Shown in pieces: positions 6,369 to 8,243 of a DNA stretch of 8,243 nt (positions are counted from its first letter, which is position 1; the number at the start of each line of letters is the position of its first letter). The notes below the pieces were generated by a model. That model was not told where the DNA came from. It searched no databases and saw nothing but the letters and a program-made list of their open reading frames with translations. Location: assembly GCA_964449845.1 (NCBI GenBank), contig CAYVES010000109.1, forward strand, positions 1 to 8,243, written 5' to 3'. The position numbers and the translations under genes were made by a program. This stretch comes from SOKG01 sp964449845 (GTDB lineage Bacteria; Chloroflexota; Dehalococcoidia; SZUA-161).

Positions 6369-7502
6369 CTAAAGGCCCATCTGGCGGGCTACTAGCTCGA
6401 GGTGGTAATCAGCATCCCCGAAAGCGATTTCCATCGCCTTGGCACGCCGGTAATAAAGCTGCATGTCGTGGTCCTGGGTAATACCGATCCCCCCGTGGAT
6501 TTGGATACCCTCGACGCAAGCCGTTCGATAGGCCTCACAGGTCCATGCTTTCACTATTGAGACGTCCTTTTTGCAGGGAAGCCCCTCGCTCAGCTTCCAG
6601 GCCGTCTGGTAGGTGATATCCCTGGCGCCTGCGACATCGGTCGCCATATCAGCGCACTTGTGCTGGATAGCCTGGAAGCTGCCGATGGGTCGGGCGAACT
6701 GAACCCTTTCCTTTGCGTAGTTAGTCGACATTTCCAGAACCTGCTGGGCACCGCCTACCATCAAGGGACATAGGGCAAACGCTGCCTGCTCCATAACGTC
6801 CTCCACTATTTCCCACCCCTTGTCGAGTTCACCGAGCATGTTGGATTTGGGAACATGCACCTTATCGAAGACGACCTCGCACTGCTTATCGGCGGTGAAC
6901 GTTTTCAGCAGGGTGCAGCCAACACCCGTGCTCCTGGCATCCACCAGGAAGAGGGTTATGCCGTTCCGCTTATCGTCACCGTCCTTGGTCCTGGTCACAC
7001 ATAGCAGATAGTCGGCGACCTGGGCATCTGGAACAAAAAGCTTGGTCCCGCTGATGACGAAACTGTCTCCCTCAGGGACCGCCCGAACCGTGATGTCCGT
7101 CGCATCGTAACTGGCGCTGGCTTCGGTAAGCGCCAGGCTTAGTATCAGCTCCCCTTTTGCTACCTTGGGCAGCAGTTCCCTTTTCTGCTCTCCGCTGCCC
7201 CATCTCAAGATAGTCAACCCGCCACAGACGACTGTGGAGAGGAAAGGACCGGGAACTAGCGCCCTGCCCATCTCCTCGAGGAGGATGGTGAAATCGAGGA
7301 AACTCAGCCCGCTGCCGCCATATTCCTCAGGGAAGACCAAGCCCATCCAACCCAGATCCGCCATCTTCTGCCATAGCTCGGGCGAATAGCCCTTCTCATC
7401 CTGCTCCATTTCGCGCACCAGTGTCTTCGGGCATTCCTTCGCCAGGAAATCGCGGGCCGTATTCCCCAGCATTTCCTGTTCTTCGCTAAGGGCGTAATCC
7501 AT
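6369..7502 (-). CDS. Acyl-CoA dehydrogenase family protein
   Basis: An FAD flavoprotein of the acyl-CoA dehydrogenase family, which introduces an alpha-beta double bond into CoA thioesters and passes electrons to an electron-transfer flavoprotein. From the ATG at 7500-7502 it has 377 residues, the normal length. The N-terminal helical domain (about 5-115) includes GWMGLVFPEEYGGSG. The middle beta domain has LSLALTEASAS and the C-terminal helical domain has YAKERVQFARPIGSFQAIQHK and IHGGIGITQDHDMQLYYRRA. QFARPIG has Ala where QFGRPIG is usual. Where MCAD-type enzymes have the catalytic Glu (YEG), this one reads AFGDAD (Phe361), so its catalytic base is elsewhere, supplied by a partner subunit, or absent. 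It resembles CaiA-like and actinobacterial FadE proteins, some of which form heteromers. Its substrate is unknown. It is co-directional with the glycyl-radical activase, 139 bp apart. Confidence 0.92.
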   Translation of the reverse strand: MDYALSEEQEMLGNTARDFLAKECPKTLVREMEQDEKGYSPELWQKMADLGWMGLVFPEEYGGSGLSFLDFTILLEEMGRALVPGPFLSTVVCGGLTILRWGSGEQKRELLPKVAKGELILSLALTEASASYDATDITVRAVPEGDSFVISGTKLFVPDAQVADYLLCVTRTKDGDDKRNGITLFLVDARSTGVGCTLLKTFTADKQCEVVFDKVHVPKSNMLGELDKGWEIVEDVMEQAAFALCPLMVGGAQQVLEMSTNYAKERVQFARPIGSFQAIQHKCADMATDVAGARDITYQTAWKLSEGLPCKKDVSIVKAWTCEAYRTACVEGIQIHGGIGITQDHDMQLYYRRAKAMEIAFGDADYHLELVARQMGL

Positions 7503-7504
7503 AC

Positions 7505-7512
7505 TCTCCTCC
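7505..7512 (-). promoter_or_regulatory. Ribosome binding site fixing the acyl-CoA dehydrogenase start
   Basis: On the minus strand GGAGGAGA precedes the ATG at 7502-7500, with 5 nt between GGAGG and the ATG. Upstream in-frame ATGs (7547, 7532, 7514) would add residues unlike the family N-terminus, and the one at 7514 overlaps the site itself. The protein therefore starts MDYALSEEQ. Confidence 0.75.
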
Positions 7513-7576
7513 ATTCTTGATGTAAGACCCATTGAACCGTTGCGCATGGACCCTAACTAAGCACCAAATCCGAAGC

Positions 7577-7635
7577 GTAGCGTTGCCACTCCTGTGGCAA
7601 CGGATTCTTCGTCGTGACAGGAGTCACGACGCTAC
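7577..7635. repeat. Nested hairpin repeat between two minus-strand genes
   Basis: Two stems lie side by side: CGTTGCCAC (7581-7589) with GTGGCAACG (7594-7602), and GTCGTGAC (7611-7618) with GTCACGAC (7623-7630). Both have 4-nt loops, TCCT and AGGA, which are complementary to each other. An outer pair GTAGCG (7577-7582) with CGCTAC (7630-7635) can close the whole into a three-way junction. It resembles a miniature palindromic repeat rather than a terminator. Confidence 0.6.
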
Positions 7636-7641
7636 TCACTG

Positions 7642-8243
7642 TTAGCCCACCCCAACTTCCAGTCCGTACGACTCAAGGATGGTTTTGATAGCCTCCACCT
7701 CCTCACTTTCGTATGGTTTGAGGTTGCTTAACTTGTATTCCAGGCCCAATCTGGCGTATTTCTCCTTGCCAAGCGAATGATAGGGCAGAAGATCGATTCT
7801 CTTGAGCCCCAACCCGGTCACGAATTCGGCCAGAGCTTTGACGTTTTCTTCCGAATCATTGTGGCCCGGTATCAAAGGCACCCTTATTATCATTGGCTTA
7901 CCCCGGGCAGCGACCATTCTGGCGTTTTCCAGGATTAATCTGTTATCGACGCCGGTAAACTCTTTATGCCTCGCCGGATCTATGTGCTTAATGTCGTAAA
8001 GCACCAGATTGGTGTGCTCCAGAATCCTTTGCATGACCTCAGTCTGCACGAATCCGCAGGTATCCAGACACGTGTGGATGGCTGATTCCTGGCACCTTCG
8101 AAATAGGTGCCAGAGGAATTCCGGCTGATGGGTTGGCTCGCCTCCTGAGGCGGTAACCCCGCCGCCTGAGTTCTGATAGAACAAGGTATCCTTCTTCACC
8201 TCCTCCAGAACCTCTTCGACGGTCATGACCTTCCCGCTCATCT
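7642..8243 (-). CDS. Glycyl-radical enzyme activating protein (PflA-like radical SAM), 5' end outside the window
   Basis: A radical S-adenosylmethionine enzyme that makes the glycyl radical on a partner glycyl-radical enzyme (pyruvate formate-lyase, benzylsuccinate synthase, 4-hydroxyphenylacetate decarboxylase or diol dehydratase types). The visible 200 codons are the C-terminal two-thirds. They include GKVMTVEEV, SGGGVTASGGEP (the GGEP motif that contacts SAM), LDTCGF, LYDIKHIDPARHKEFTGV, IRVPLIPGHNDSEEN and LLPYHSLGKEKYARLG. The CxxxCxxC cluster motif and the start lie to the right of the window; the Met at 8241 is internal, because GK.MTVEEV is a mid-protein motif in this family. The partner enzyme is not in the window and is expected next to the gene beyond 8243. 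The subtype cannot be told from this part. Confidence 0.93.
   Translation of the reverse strand, partial: MSGKVMTVEEVLEEVKKDTLFYQNSGGGVTASGGEPTHQPEFLWHLFRRCQESAIHTCLDTCGFVQTEVMQRILEHTNLVLYDIKHIDPARHKEFTGVDNRLILENARMVAARGKPMIIRVPLIPGHNDSEENVKALAEFVTGLGLKRIDLLPYHSLGKEKYARLGLEYKLSNLKPYESEEVEAIKTILESYGLEVGVG

Noticed and set aside
7503..7547. Acyl-CoA dehydrogenase start at ATG 7547
   Set aside because: The extra residues do not fit the family and the frame would translate through the GGAGGAGA binding site.

Overview
The window looks like chromosomal DNA of an anaerobic, moderately GC-rich bacterium. An uncultured, sediment-type Dehalococcoidia (Chloroflexota) fits best. This is inferred from the gene mix (a BadF/BcrA-type dehydratase activase, a CaiA-like acyl-CoA dehydrogenase, a glycyl-radical enzyme activase, a CorA with the FHPLDLDDCLSRIQ signature, a WCTPC thioredoxin) and from intergenic spaces filled with palindromic dispersed repeats. 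No rRNA or other marker gene is present, so the assignment is not firm.

Layout. Positions 1-344 hold a dispersed hairpin repeat and a coding-like remnant with an internal stop. Positions 345-2661 (+) form a compact unit: a CoA-dehydratase activase, plsX (23-bp overlap, GTG start with a strong ribosome binding site) and trxA. The 2662-2820 gap is a palindromic repeat built on 7-bp units. Next come a 5'-truncated trxB (2847-3488), a CorA transporter (3572-4516) and a YhhQ/VUT transporter (4523-5224). A second repeat type lies at 5302-5403, followed by a metallo-beta-lactamase-fold hydrolase (5453-6223). Positions 6230-6365 hold a second, inverted copy of the first repeat. On the minus strand are an acyl-CoA dehydrogenase (6369-7502) and, upstream of it, the 3' two-thirds of a glycyl-radical enzyme activase (7642-8243, running off the window). 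A nested-hairpin repeat separates these two.

How the genes fit together. The activase and the glycyl-radical activase each switch on a radical enzyme that is not in the window (a 2-hydroxyacyl/benzoyl-CoA-type dehydratase or reductase, and a glycyl-radical enzyme). With the acyl-CoA dehydrogenase they suggest anaerobic breakdown of aromatic or fatty acids through CoA esters. PlsX, thioredoxin and the two transporters are housekeeping.

The most notable signal is not a new protein system but the repeats. Two matching 140-160 bp copies with 7-bp tandem units lie in inverted orientation about 3.4 kb apart. One of them sits where the first third of trxB should be, so the thioredoxin gene has lost its natural partner here.
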